In this document: one piece after another, positions 34,515 through 42,993 of the stretch
How positions within the stretch are numbered: the first letter of the stretch is position 1
Layout of the letters: every line of letters begins with the position of its first letter
NCBI RefSeq assembly: GCF_030295425.1
Contig: NZ_AP027081.1
Location: 1,364,001-1,428,000 of the forward strand
Length of the DNA stretch: 64,000 nt
Direction: 5' to 3'
Source of the DNA: Mesoterricola sediminis
GTDB lineage: Bacteria; Acidobacteriota; Holophagae; Holophagales; Holophagaceae
Notes under the pieces: generated by a model
Databases searched by the model: none
Told to the model about the DNA's origin: nothing
The model's input: the letters and a program-made list of their open reading frames with translations, nothing else
Program-made: the position numbers and the translations under genes

Positions 34515-34604
34515 TGGCGGAGGGTGAGGGATTCGAACCCTCGGAGGACTTGCATCCTCAATGGTTTTCAAGACCAGCCCGATAAACCGCTCCGGCAACC
34601 CTCC
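34515..34604 (-). tRNA. tRNA-Ser(TGA), complete, carried inside the island
   Basis: Read on the minus strand, the 90-base gene has a perfect acceptor stem (GGAGGGT/ACCCTCC), D-stem CCG/CGG, anticodon loop CTTGAAA with TGA at 34568-34570, a long variable arm (GAGGA/TCCTC), T-arm GAGGG/CCCTC with TTCGAAT, and encoded CCA. The bottom pair of the anticodon stem is a C/T mismatch. Its D-arm and variable arm differ from those of the interrupted host gene, so it is not a simple duplicate. It reads UCA and, with wobble, other UCN codons. Confidence 0.93.
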
Positions 34605-34653
34605 ATCCTGAGAATGATGCCATGGCGGCCCGTAGATCGTCCAATCCCATCCG

Positions 34654-34674
34654 GGGTTGCAAACGGGTTACAAA
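34654..34674 (+). repeat. Island-end repeats, right pair (GGGTTGCAAA / GGGTTACAAA)
   Basis: Two near-identical 10-mers 11 bases apart, 46 bases inside the right att core, matching the pair near the left end (30881-30901) in motif, spacing and orientation. Confidence 0.5.
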
Positions 34675-34719
34675 CAGCCTTCCCGATGTTGATATGCTGT
34701 CGGTTAACTCGCCCTTGCT

Positions 34720-34781
34720 ACAGTCTTGAAAACTGTCGACGCCTCCGGCGTCCGCGAGTTCGAATCTCGCACCCTCCGCCA
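34720..34781 (+). pseudogene. tRNA-Ser(TGA), 3' half with right attachment core
   Basis: Begins with the shared core ACAGTCTTGAAA (34720-34731) and continues ACTGT (3' anticodon stem), variable arm GACGCC/GGCGTC, T-arm GCGAG/CTCGC with TTCGAAT, acceptor strand ACCCTCC and CCA ending at 34781. Everything before 34720 lacks tRNA character. The host terminator follows at 34790, which shows that this end kept the original downstream context. Confidence 0.88.
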
Positions 34782-34789
34782 GACGCCCG

Positions 34790-34815
34790 AAAAGCCCTTG
34801 GATCCAAGGGCTTTT
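34790..34815. terminator. Bidirectional terminator
   Basis: A 26-base perfect palindrome: AAAAGCCCTTG, then GATC, then CAAGGGCTTTT. It has an A-run before and a T-run after, so it works in both directions. It ended the original tRNA-Ser transcript and also serves the acyl-CoA synthetase gene on the minus strand. Confidence 0.85.
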
Positions 34816-34832
34816 CCGTGTCCGGGGCCGGC

Positions 34833-36656
34833 TCAGGCGTTGCCGCGGTAGAGGCCCTCGATGACGTCCTTGAAGGCCTCGTTGACCACCCGGCGCTTGA
34901 GCTTGAGGGAGGGCGTCAGGAGGCCGCTCTCGGGGGTCAGCTCCCGCTCGAGGAGGGCGATCTTGCGGATGCGCTCGTAGGCCGGGAGGTGGGCGTTGGT
35001 GTGGTTCACCCGGGACATGACCTTGGCGACCACCTTGGGGTGGGAGAGCATGGCCGAGTCGCTGTCGAAGGGGATCTGCTTGCGCTGGCACCAGTCCCGG
35101 AGGGCGGGGAAGTGCGGCACGATGAGGGCCGCGAGATGGTTCCGCTGGTCGCCGACGACCACGGCCTGCTCGATGTAGGGATCCTCCCGGAGGGCGTTCT
35201 CGATGGGCTGGGGGGCCACGTTCTTGCCGCCGTTGGTGACGATGATCTCCTTCTTCCGGTCGGTGATCTTCACCCGGCCCTGGGGGTCCATCTCGCCCAC
35301 GTCCCCGGTGCAGAAGTAGCCGTCCGCGTCGAAGACCTCCCGGGTGGCCGCCTCGTTCTGCCAATAGCCCTTCATGACGTTGGGCCCCTGGCAGAGGATC
35401 TCCCCGTCCGGGGCCATCTTCAGGAAGGGCTTGCCGTTCCAGGTCTTGAGGATGGGGTGCCCCACGTACCCGGGCCGCACCTTCCCCAGGCGGTTGAGGG
35501 TCAGGATGGGGCTCGTCTCCGTCAGGCCGTAGCCCTCGTAGATGGGCACGCCCATGGCCCAGAAGAACTCCATGATCGTCGGATTGAGGCCCGCGCCGCC
35601 GGTGACGCAGAAGCGGAGCCGGCCCCCGGTCTTGGCGCGCACCTTGGACAGCAGGATGCGGTCCGCGATCCGCCAGGCCAGGTGGGTGAGGCCCCCGGGC
35701 CGCCGGTCGAAGTAGAGGTAGCGGACCACCCGGTGGCAGGTGGTGCGGGCCCAGCTGAAGACCATGCGGTGGAGGAGGCCGCCCGAGGTGAGGGCGTCCC
35801 GGACCTTCGCGTAGATCTTCTCGAAGATCCGCGGCACCGCCATGAGGACGGCGGGCTGGACCTCCAGGAGGTTCTGGGGCAGGGAGATGAGGCTCTCGGC
35901 GTAGTAGATGGCGATGCCCAGGTGCCACATGGTGTAGTGGCCCGCGGTGCGCTCGAAGATGTGGGAGAGGGGCAGGACCGACAGGCAGCGGTCGCCCCGT
36001 TCGGGCCGCAGGGCCACGATGGCCACCTCGACCACGCCCACGATGTTCGAGGCCACGTTCCCCTGGGTCAGCATCGCGCCCTTGGGGTCCCCGGTCGTCC
36101 CGGAGGTGTAGATGAGGGTGAGGAGGTCCTCGGGGTCGCGCTCCTGGGCCCAGGCGCGGACCTCGGCCCGGCGCCCGTCCAGGGCCGCGCCCTCGGCCAT
36201 GAGGGTGTCCCAGGCCAGGCACTCGAGGGTCCCCGGGTCGGCGGGGAGCCCGTCCAGGGCGATCACCAGCTCGAGTTCGGGGAGTTTGGCCGCCGCGGCG
36301 CGGATCTTGGCGAACTGGGAGCCGTTGGAGGTGAGGATCCAGCGGGCGCCGCTGTTCTGCAGGATGTAGGCGGTCTGGTCCGAGGTCAGCGTGTGGTAGA
36401 TGGGCACGCTCACGACGCCCAGGAGGGAGCACGCGAAGTCCGTCAAGGCCCAGGCGGGGCGGTTCTCGCAGAGGATGCCGACGCGGTCCCCCTTGCGGAG
36501 GCCCCGCGCCGCCATGGCCAGGGCCAGGCGTTCCACCTTCTCCTGGACCTCCCGGTGCGAGATGGGCTTGTAGGCGCCGTCGGCCTTGGCGGCCAGGGCA
36601 TCGGGCAAATCGTACTTCAGAGCCTCGTAGAAAAGCTCAGCAATGGTCCGTACCAA
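34833..36656 (-). CDS. Long-chain fatty-acid-CoA ligase (AMP-forming)
   Basis: 607 residues with the ANL-enzyme landmarks. LLTLIYTSGTTGDPKGAMLT is the P-loop (A3), LPLSHIFERTAGHY the A4 region, YGLTETSPI the A5, and YFCTGDVGEMDPQGRVKITDRKKEIIV the A7/A8 hinge. A C-terminal catalytic Lys lies in the final SLKLKRR segment. The N-terminal IAELFYEALKYDLPDALA and the insert around RPERGD match the long-chain (FadD15-like, AMP-binding) branch. It activates fatty acids for oxidation or lipid synthesis. I place the start at a TTG (36656) because GGAG stands eight bases upstream and the family begins VRTIAELF. The frame is open to an ATG at 36728 without ribosome site. Confidence 0.9.
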   Translation of the reverse strand: MVRTIAELFYEALKYDLPDALAAKADGAYKPISHREVQEKVERLALAMAARGLRKGDRVGILCENRPAWALTDFACSLLGVVSVPIYHTLTSDQTAYILQNSGARWILTSNGSQFAKIRAAAAKLPELELVIALDGLPADPGTLECLAWDTLMAEGAALDGRRAEVRAWAQERDPEDLLTLIYTSGTTGDPKGAMLTQGNVASNIVGVVEVAIVALRPERGDRCLSVLPLSHIFERTAGHYTMWHLGIAIYYAESLISLPQNLLEVQPAVLMAVPRIFEKIYAKVRDALTSGGLLHRMVFSWARTTCHRVVRYLYFDRRPGGLTHLAWRIADRILLSKVRAKTGGRLRFCVTGGAGLNPTIMEFFWAMGVPIYEGYGLTETSPILTLNRLGKVRPGYVGHPILKTWNGKPFLKMAPDGEILCQGPNVMKGYWQNEAATREVFDADGYFCTGDVGEMDPQGRVKITDRKKEIIVTNGGKNVAPQPIENALREDPYIEQAVVVGDQRNHLAALIVPHFPALRDWCQRKQIPFDSDSAMLSHPKVVAKVMSRVNHTNAHLPAYERIRKIALLERELTPESGLLTPSLKLKRRVVNEAFKDVIEGLYRGNA

Positions 36657-36767
36657 CGGGGGAGCTCCAAGGAAATGGCAAAGCGCATGGTAGCAGATGC
36701 ATTCCCCCGATGCATTGCAGGCCCCCAAAGGCCCTGCGGCGCTGCCACGGTTGGTAAAATCCTGGTT

Positions 36768-38366
36768 TCAGTCCTTCCAGGCGGTGCCGACCCCGACCCC
36801 GTGGAAGGCGTTCCAGACGGCCTTCTCCTCCGCGCCACCCTGGCCGTACAGGTCCTGGGCCGCGGAAACGCAGGCCTTCCGGGCGTCCTGGTATCCGCTG
36901 AGGGAGGTCAGGTAGTGGGTGAGGGCCCGGTACCAGATCCGGGCGGCGCGGTCGTTCCCGATGCCCTCCATGCCCTTGGGGAGGAGGTTCGTGTAGTAGT
37001 CGCTCTGGCGGTTCGGGCTCGCGCCCTGGCTCAGGAAGAAGAAGGCCCGGTTCATGGGGCCCGACCCCTTGTGGACGTTGATGTTCTTGAGGTCCTTGGA
37101 CCAGACGTCGGGGCTGTAGCCGTCCTTGCTCGGCTTGTAGAGGTAACGGATCGGCTCGGGCGGGTCCGCCTGGGAGACCTGCTCCCCGATGGTCCAGTTG
37201 CCGCCCCAGGAGCCGATCACGTCGCCCGCGCCCCCCCGGGCGTAGTACTCGATCAGGCATCCGTTGATGTCGGAATTGGCCTCGTTGAGGCTGCCGCTCT
37301 CCCCGAAGTACTCCAGCTTCGCCGTCGTCGCGCAGACGCCGTGGCTGAGCTCGTGGCCGAGGATGTCGACCGTGGTCAGGGCCTTCCAGTCCTTGCCGTC
37401 GCCCAGGGACACGCAGAAGCACGCGTCGGACCAGAAGGCGTTGTCGTAGCCCTTCCCGTAGTGGACCCGCATGGCGATCGCGCGGCCCTCCCCGTCGATG
37501 CCCTTGCGCCCGAGCACTTGCGCGTAGTAGTCCCAGGTCACCTGGAGGCCGTACGCCGCGTCCACCGCCGCCGTCTCGCCATTGGGACTCGTCGTGTCCC
37601 CGCCGTCGTAGTTCCGGCCGTCGCCCCACACGTCGCTCTGGTTGGTGTAGAGGGTGCCCTTGGCGCCGCGGGTGCCATGGTCCAGGTTGTAGACCGCGTT
37701 CCCCGTGCGGCCCCGGGTCCAGTCCCGGAGCTCGTAGACCTCGTCCTGATCCTTCCAGGTCGTGCCGAGGACCACGAGCCCGCTGTGCTGGGAGCGCCCC
37801 TGGCCCTTGCTCGCGCGCCCGGTCCGAAGGGAGGCCCAGTGCTTGAGGATCCGCCCCGTGTGCGCGTCCACCAGGTAGTCCATGTGGCGGGGCTCGGGCC
37901 CCTCCTCCTCCAGGTGGACCCGGAACGCGAGCGCGTCCCGGCCCGCGAGGCGCACCACCAGGAGCTCCGTCGTGGGGGAGACCCGCCGCCGTTCCACGGG
38001 GGCGAAGGCCTCCATCGCCGCCGCCAGGGCCTCCGAGGAGGGCAGGAGGGGCCGGGTGTCGAGGTCCAGCCCCTTCACGAAGGCGTCCGTGACGCCGCGG
38101 GTGCGCGCCCCCGACACGTGGAGGACCCCCTCCCCGCCCATCACCTTGACCCCCTTGTGGTACTGCGCGAAGCGCGTGCTCCGCCCCTGGAGGTCGGGGT
38201 CGGGGATGATCCGCTCCACCACGAGCGTGTCCTCGGAAGCGAGGCCGAGGGAAGGTTTGAGCGTCTCCATGACCATCCGGTCCTGGGACGCGAGCCAGGC
38301 CTCGTCCTGGCCGGGCAGCGGCAGGGCGAGCAGGAACAGGGGGAACATTCGCGGGAATCCGTGCAT
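36768..38366 (-). CDS. Thermolysin-like metalloprotease (M4 family), secreted
   Basis: 532 residues as a pre-pro-enzyme. A signal peptide (MFPLFLLALPLPGQ), then an FTP/PepSY-like propeptide (STRFAQYHKGVKVMGGEGVL) to about 190. The catalytic domain has VDAAYGLQVTWDYYAQVLG, the zinc motif TVDILGHELSHGVC with its two His and general-base Glu, and the third ligand in GSLNEANSDING. The C-terminal helical domain has GPMNRAFFFLSQG with a substrate-binding Asn-Arg, and no extra domain. It degrades extracellular protein. ATG with GGAGG four bases upstream. It is isolated, divergent from tRNA-Ser(GCT). Confidence 0.93.
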   Translation of the reverse strand: MHGFPRMFPLFLLALPLPGQDEAWLASQDRMVMETLKPSLGLASEDTLVVERIIPDPDLQGRSTRFAQYHKGVKVMGGEGVLHVSGARTRGVTDAFVKGLDLDTRPLLPSSEALAAAMEAFAPVERRRVSPTTELLVVRLAGRDALAFRVHLEEEGPEPRHMDYLVDAHTGRILKHWASLRTGRASKGQGRSQHSGLVVLGTTWKDQDEVYELRDWTRGRTGNAVYNLDHGTRGAKGTLYTNQSDVWGDGRNYDGGDTTSPNGETAAVDAAYGLQVTWDYYAQVLGRKGIDGEGRAIAMRVHYGKGYDNAFWSDACFCVSLGDGKDWKALTTVDILGHELSHGVCATTAKLEYFGESGSLNEANSDINGCLIEYYARGGAGDVIGSWGGNWTIGEQVSQADPPEPIRYLYKPSKDGYSPDVWSKDLKNINVHKGSGPMNRAFFFLSQGASPNRQSDYYTNLLPKGMEGIGNDRAARIWYRALTHYLTSLSGYQDARKACVSAAQDLYGQGGAEEKAVWNAFHGVGVGTAWKD

Positions 38367-38608
38367 GGAACCTCCAGGGCCCCGAAGGACCGCTCCAAGC
38401 CCGCCCGCGGGCCAGACGCCCAGCGCCCGGATCGAGGGGGGCCGATCGGCCTCGGAGGCCGGTTAATTGACGGGAACAATAACCTTCTACCCCCCCCTGT
38501 CAACCTTCCCCCCGGAATGGGCCCCCACCCTGGAAGGCCCGCCCGCCGGCCCTTCGCGCATCGGTCCTTGTGGCGGCGGGCGCTTGAGGTTACGATGGAA
38601 GGCCACCT

Positions 38609-38755
<147 letters not shown>

Positions 38756-38857
38756 TCACGGATGGCGCGCCGGAAGGGCCAGCGGAGCACGCATGCGTGC
38801 GTAGCGGTGCGCCGAAGGCGGAGGCCCGGGCGCAGCCAGCCGTGCGGCCCGAAGGGG

Positions 38858-38913
38858 AATCCCCCTCTCTCCGCCAGAAAACAACCCCGCCCCGCGGGGT
38901 TTTTTTCTGGCGG
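38858..38913 (+). repeat. Direct copy of the tRNA 3' end plus terminator
   Basis: 56 bases identical to 38683-38738, offset by exactly 175 bases, including the last part of tRNA-Ser(GCT), the terminator and the first bases of the inverted arm. The 100 bases between the copies hold no gene and are GC-rich with short palindromes (GCATGC, GCGCGC). A partial tRNA duplication or an att-like scar of a lost element. Confidence 0.8.
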
Positions 38914-38995
38914 GGGGAGGGGTGGAGTCCACGCTTTTCAAGGGATTGTCGAAGGGTCTGATGGTAGGGTGGACCAACCACCCAGGAGGTTCGAC

Positions 38996-40621
38996 ATGTT
39001 CCTTGGAGCGCTGGTCGCTTCCCTGCCGCTGTTTGTGCTTCTGCTTGGCATCCCCCTCCTCATGAAACCGGCGGCCAAGGTGGCGCCGCTGGCATGGCTG
39101 GTGACCGTGCTGGCCGCCATCCTCTATTTCCATTTCCCGGCCAAGGTCGTGCTCCTGGCCGCCCTGCAGGGGGCGATCACCGGCATCTTCCCGATCATGT
39201 ACATCCCCTTCGGCGCCCTCGTCATCTACAACGTGCTGAAGGCGACGGGCTGGATGGACAAGATGCAGGGGGCCATGGCCAACCTCACCATCGACCGCCG
39301 CGCCCAGGCCCTCCTCATCGCCTTCGGCTTCAGCGCCTTCCTGGAGGGCATCTGCGGCTTCGGGGCCCCCGTCGCCATCCCGGCCATGATCCTGGTGGGT
39401 CTGGGCTACAACCCGATGATGGCCGCCCTGGTGTGCCTCGTGGCGAACACGGGGCCCGTGCCCTTCGGATCCCTGGCGATCCCGACGGTCACCCTGGCCA
39501 AGACCACGGGACTGGACCTGATGCGCCTCTCCATGATGACCGGCCGTCTCATGGCGCCCCTCGCCCTCATCATGGCCTTCGCCACGGTGTACGCCATGAG
39601 CCGCGGCAAGGGGATGCGCGGTTCCCTGGGCACGATCCTCGTCACCGGCCTGAGCTTCTCGGTGACGGAATTCCTCGTCTCCAACTTCGTGGGTCCCGAA
39701 CTGACCTCCGTTCTCGCCGCCCTGGCCTGCCTCGCGGCCACCGCCGCCTACCTGAAGATCCAGAAGCGTGTCGAGCCCTGGCTCTTCGAGGGCGAATCCA
39801 TGGCGGCCTCCGCCCCCAAGGCGTTCCACCCGATGGACCTCTTCCTGTCCTGGCTGCCCTACCTGCTGCTGGCCGTGTTCATCATCGCGGTGAACCTGCC
39901 GAAGACCAAGCCCCTCTTCGCCGGCACTGCGCCGGGCTGGTCCGCCCTCCTGATCAAGATCCAGATCTACAACCCGGCCAAGCCCTACACCTTCTCCTGG
40001 CTCCAGACCCCAGGCACGGTGATGCTCATCGCCGGCGCCGCCGCGCTGCCCTTCATGGGCATCAAGTACTCGGTGATGGGCCATCAGTTCGGCAGGACCT
40101 TCCGGCAGATGATCCCCTCCTTCATCGCCGTCGCCTGCATCCTCTCCATCTCCGAGGTCATGAACCTGGCCCTGCCCATCGTGGACCCGAAGACGAAGCT
40201 GGCCATCTGGGGGGACCTGGCCGTGAAGCAGGCCTCCATGGTGGCGACGATGGCGAACAGCATCGTCGCGGTGGTGAGCACGCACGTGTATCCCGCCCTG
40301 GCGCCGATCTTCGGGACGATCGGCGTCTTCCTCACCGGCAGCAACACCTCCAGCAACGCGCTCTTCGGCAACCTCCAGAAGCTCACCGCCCAGGGCATGA
40401 AGCTCTCCGAGATCCTCATGGCCTCGGCGGGCTCCGCGGGCGCCTCCGCCGGCAAGATGATCTCCCCCCAGAGCATCGTCATCGCGGCGACGGCGGTGGG
40501 GCTCTCCGGCAAGGAAGGCCAGATCATGCGCCAGACCATCAAGTACACCATCCCCTACGTGATCCTGCTGGGCCTGCTGGTGTGGGGCTTCGCCTTCCTG
40601 TTCCCGCACCTCGTTCCCTGA
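38996..40621 (+). CDS. L-lactate permease (LctP family)
   Basis: 541 residues, 12-14 hydrophobic helices. Landmarks are FSAFLEGICGFGAPVAIPAMILVGLGYNP, ANTGPVPFGSLAIP and FLTGSNTSSNALFGNLQ, with GASAGKMISPQSIVIA near the end, all characteristic of the LctP/GlcA permeases that import lactate or glycolate with protons. The frame is open far upstream, but MFLGALVASLPLFVLLLG is the family start and AGGAGGT precedes the ATG at 38996. A glycerate kinase follows after 12 bases, so uptake of a hydroxyacid feeding glycerate is possible. Confidence 0.93.
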   Translation: MFLGALVASLPLFVLLLGIPLLMKPAAKVAPLAWLVTVLAAILYFHFPAKVVLLAALQGAITGIFPIMYIPFGALVIYNVLKATGWMDKMQGAMANLTIDRRAQALLIAFGFSAFLEGICGFGAPVAIPAMILVGLGYNPMMAALVCLVANTGPVPFGSLAIPTVTLAKTTGLDLMRLSMMTGRLMAPLALIMAFATVYAMSRGKGMRGSLGTILVTGLSFSVTEFLVSNFVGPELTSVLAALACLAATAAYLKIQKRVEPWLFEGESMAASAPKAFHPMDLFLSWLPYLLLAVFIIAVNLPKTKPLFAGTAPGWSALLIKIQIYNPAKPYTFSWLQTPGTVMLIAGAAALPFMGIKYSVMGHQFGRTFRQMIPSFIAVACILSISEVMNLALPIVDPKTKLAIWGDLAVKQASMVATMANSIVAVVSTHVYPALAPIFGTIGVFLTGSNTSSNALFGNLQKLTAQGMKLSEILMASAGSAGASAGKMISPQSIVIAATAVGLSGKEGQIMRQTIKYTIPYVILLGLLVWGFAFLFPHLVP

Positions 40622-40633
40622 TGGAGGCCTGAC

Positions 40634-41797
40634 GTGCGCATCCTCGTCGCCCCCGATTCCTACAAGGGCAGCGTGTCGGCCCTCGCCGTCGCGGGCGCCA
40701 TGGAGCGCGGCATCCTGGCCGTCGCGCCCGGGGCGGTGGTCCGGAAGGTGCCCATCGCCGACGGCGGCGAGGGGACCGTGGAGGCCCTGGTCGCCGCCAC
40801 CCGCGGCACGCTCCGCCATGCCCAGGTCACCGGCCCCCTCGGGGAGCCCGTCCAGGCAGCCTGGGGCGTGCTGGGCGACGGCGCCACGGCCGTGATCGAG
40901 ATGGCCGCCGCCTCGGGCCTGCCCCTCGTCCCGCGGGACCGGCGCGATCCCCGGACCACCACCACCCGGGGCACCGGGGAACTCGTGCGCCTGGCCTTGG
41001 ACCAGGGCCTCCGGAAGCTGGTCGTGGGCATCGGCGGCAGCGCCACCAACGACGGGGGCACGGGCCTGGCCCGGGCCCTGGGGGTCCGGTTCCTGGATCG
41101 GGAGGGCCGGGACCTGCCCGAAGGCGGGGCGGCCCTGGCCGGCCTGGACCGCATCGACCTGTCGGGCCTGGACCCGCGCCTCCGGGGCGCCTCCATCCTG
41201 GTGGCCTGCGATGTGGACAACCCGCTGTGCGGTCCCCGCGGCGCCTCCGCGGTCTATGGGCCCCAGAAGGGGGCGACGCCCGCCATGGTGGCCGACCTGG
41301 ACGCGGCCCTCGCCGTTCTGGCCCGGGTGGCCGCCCGGGACACGGGCCGCGACGTCGCCGCCCTGCCGGGGGCCGGGGCCGCCGGCGGACTCGGCGCGGG
41401 CCTGCTCTGGTTCACGCCCGCGCGCCTCCGGCCCGGGGTGGAGATCGTGCTGGAGGCCACCGGCTTCGCGGACCTCGTCCGGGAAGCCGACCTCGTCCTC
41501 ACGGGCGAGGGTCTGACCGACGCCCAGACCGCCATGGGCAAGGCCCCTGTGGGGGTCGCGGCGGTGGCCCAGGCCCACGGCGTTCCCGTCGTGTGCCTTT
41601 CCGGCGGCCTCGGCGCCGGCGCCGGCGAGGTGCTCGCCAAGGGCATCGGGGCCCTCGCCTCCATCGTCCCGGGACCCATGCCCCTCGAGGCCTGCATGGC
41701 CCAGGGAGAGCAGCTCATCGAGGACGCGACCGCCCGTGTCCTGCGGCTCGTCCTGGTGGGGCGGAACCTTCGGCACGGAGTCGCCGGTCGCTCGTAA
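40634..41797 (+). CDS. Glycerate kinase (GarK/GlxK family)
   Basis: 387 residues. It starts MRILVAPDSYKGSVSALAVA (family N-terminus) and has PIADGGEGTVEALVAA, GIGGSATNDGGTGLARALG, NPLCGPRGASAVYGPQKGA and DLVLTGEGLTDAQTAMGKAP, all family blocks. It phosphorylates D-glycerate, giving 2-phosphoglycerate in this family. The GTG start is 12 bases after the permease stop with GGAGG upstream: one operon. The product feeds glycolysis and, through 3-phosphoglycerate, SerA elsewhere in the window. No tartronate-semialdehyde reductase or glyoxylate carboligase is seen nearby. Confidence 0.93.
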   Translation: MRILVAPDSYKGSVSALAVAGAMERGILAVAPGAVVRKVPIADGGEGTVEALVAATRGTLRHAQVTGPLGEPVQAAWGVLGDGATAVIEMAAASGLPLVPRDRRDPRTTTTRGTGELVRLALDQGLRKLVVGIGGSATNDGGTGLARALGVRFLDREGRDLPEGGAALAGLDRIDLSGLDPRLRGASILVACDVDNPLCGPRGASAVYGPQKGATPAMVADLDAALAVLARVAARDTGRDVAALPGAGAAGGLGAGLLWFTPARLRPGVEIVLEATGFADLVREADLVLTGEGLTDAQTAMGKAPVGVAAVAQAHGVPVVCLSGGLGAGAGEVLAKGIGALASIVPGPMPLEACMAQGEQLIEDATARVLRLVLVGRNLRHGVAGRS

Positions 41798-42041
41798 CTG
41801 TTTTTCCCATGAAGCCTTGCGCGTCCAGAGGGGACCCTTAGATTGGAGTGGGTCCCGTCCGGACGCGGAACACCTTTGCTCGACGCTCCCCTTTTCTGCC
41901 GTCTTTCGCTGAAGCCCATGCCTGGTCCCCCGAAGTTGCCCGCTTGGCTATTCGCGCCAAGCCCGGGTTGGCTTGCACCTTCGTATTGGGGGTGTCGGGG
42001 CCAGGATGCCACGCTCCACCCTTTTTTCTGGAAGGTGAACC

Positions 42042-42806
42042 ATGAGGAAGATTCCCCGCCTTCACGCTGCGCTGCTGGTCCCGGTGCTGCTCGCCGCCGC
42101 GGCGCCCACGGTCCTCCGGGCGTCGGAAGGAGACGCCCGGCTCGTCTCCCGGATCAAGAGCAGCTACAACTTCAAGAACTACCTGGCCAACGACGACATC
42201 TCCATCTCGGCGGACGATGGCGTTGTGACCCTCTCGGGCAAGGTCGGCCAGGACTATCACCGGTCGCTGGCGGAGGCCACCGCGGCCGACACGCCGGGCG
42301 TCAAGTCGGTTCGGAACGAGCTGAAGGTCTCGAGCGAGCCCCTGAGTGAGCGGTCTGACGGCTGGATCACCCTCAAGGTCAAGGCCAACCTCATGTTCCA
42401 CAAGAACGTGAGCGCCTCGGGCACCGAGGTGGAGACCCGGGATGGCGTCGTCATCCTGCGGGGGCGCGCCGACAGCCCCGACCAGCGGGAGCTCACGGCC
42501 ACCTATGCCCGGGATGTGGATGGCGTGAAGGACGTCCGCAACGAGATGACCGTCGACCGGGGCGCCCGCAAGGAGACCTTCGGGGACAAGGTGGACGACG
42601 CTTCCATCACCGCCCAGATCAAGACCAGCCTCCTCCTCCACCATTCCACCCATGCGCTCGACACCCGCGTCAAGACCCGGGACGGGGTCGTCACCCTGCG
42701 GGGAGAGGCCAAGAACCAGGCGGAAAAGGAGCTGGTGGGCAAACTCGCCGCCGATACCCGGGGCGTCAAGCATGTGGATAACCAAATGACCGTTCGGCCT
42801 TCCTGA
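42042..42806 (+). CDS. Periplasmic protein with three BON domains
   Basis: 254 residues. A signal peptide (HAALLVPVLLAAAAPTVLRAS) is followed by three BON repeats at about 33-98, 108-172 and 186-252. Each has the V-x-L-x-G/R core (GVVTLSGKVGQ; GVVILRGRADS; GVVTLRGEAKN) and ends in GV-K-V-N-M/L. BON domains bind membranes or phospholipid and occur in osmotic-stress proteins such as OsmY. A Lmo0937-like membrane peptide and a YtxH protein follow in the same direction with gaps of 13 and 24 bases, suggesting an envelope-stress operon. ATG preceded by GGAAGGTGAACC. Confidence 0.9.
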   Translation: MRKIPRLHAALLVPVLLAAAAPTVLRASEGDARLVSRIKSSYNFKNYLANDDISISADDGVVTLSGKVGQDYHRSLAEATAADTPGVKSVRNELKVSSEPLSERSDGWITLKVKANLMFHKNVSASGTEVETRDGVVILRGRADSPDQRELTATYARDVDGVKDVRNEMTVDRGARKETFGDKVDDASITAQIKTSLLLHHSTHALDTRVKTRDGVVTLRGEAKNQAEKELVGKLAADTRGVKHVDNQMTVRPS

Positions 42807-42819
42807 GCAGAGGCCCCCC

Positions 42820-42969
42820 ATGCTCTGGACCCTCGCCGTCCTGCTCGTCGTGCTCTGGGCCGCGGGTCTTCTCGCGTCCTACACCTTGCACGGCTTCATC
42901 CACGTGCTCCTCCTCCTCGCCGTGGCCGCCGTGCTGATCCGCATCATCCAGGGACGCCGCCCCGTCTAG
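42820..42969 (+). CDS. Lmo0937-like small membrane protein
   Basis: 49 residues, two hydrophobic helices joined by a short turn: MLWTLAVLLVVLWAAGLLAS, then GFIHVLLLLAVAAVLIRII, ending QGRRPV. This is the standard look of the lmo0937/DUF5670 family, tiny two-helix inner-membrane proteins found near stress genes. It begins 13 bases after the BON protein stop, ahead of YtxH. Function unknown in any organism that I can name. Confidence 0.8.
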   Translation: MLWTLAVLLVVLWAAGLLASYTLHGFIHVLLLLAVAAVLIRIIQGRRPV

Positions 42970-42993
42970 GCGTTCCCCTTTCAGGAGTTATCC

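Larger units (their letters stand above)
30756..34731. mobile_element. Genomic island inserted in tRNA-Ser(TGA), with its own tRNA-Ser(TGA)
   Basis: A 3976-base insert bounded by the two att cores. It has a truncated integrase near its right end, two minus-strand cargo genes, a small unknown gene and a complete replacement tRNA-Ser(TGA). Part of it (31.66-33.43 kb) is strongly AT-rich, by eye near 40% GC against nearly 70% outside. Unlike ordinary tRNA-targeting islands, neither end regenerates the interrupted tRNA: no acceptor sequence stands before 34720, and no 3' half follows 30755. Confidence 0.85.

Noticed and set aside
34515-34604. The intact tRNA as the original host gene and the split halves as later pseudogenes
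   Set aside because: The split halves join into a perfect tRNA and keep the terminator downstream at 34790, while the intact copy lies within the inserted segment beside the integrase. Relatives are still needed for proof.
30717-34781. Split tRNA working by trans-splicing, as in some archaea
   Set aside because: The halves are separated by protein genes and an integrase remnant, share a duplicated core, and there is no pairing helper sequence. Insertion explains all observations, and a complete replacement is present.
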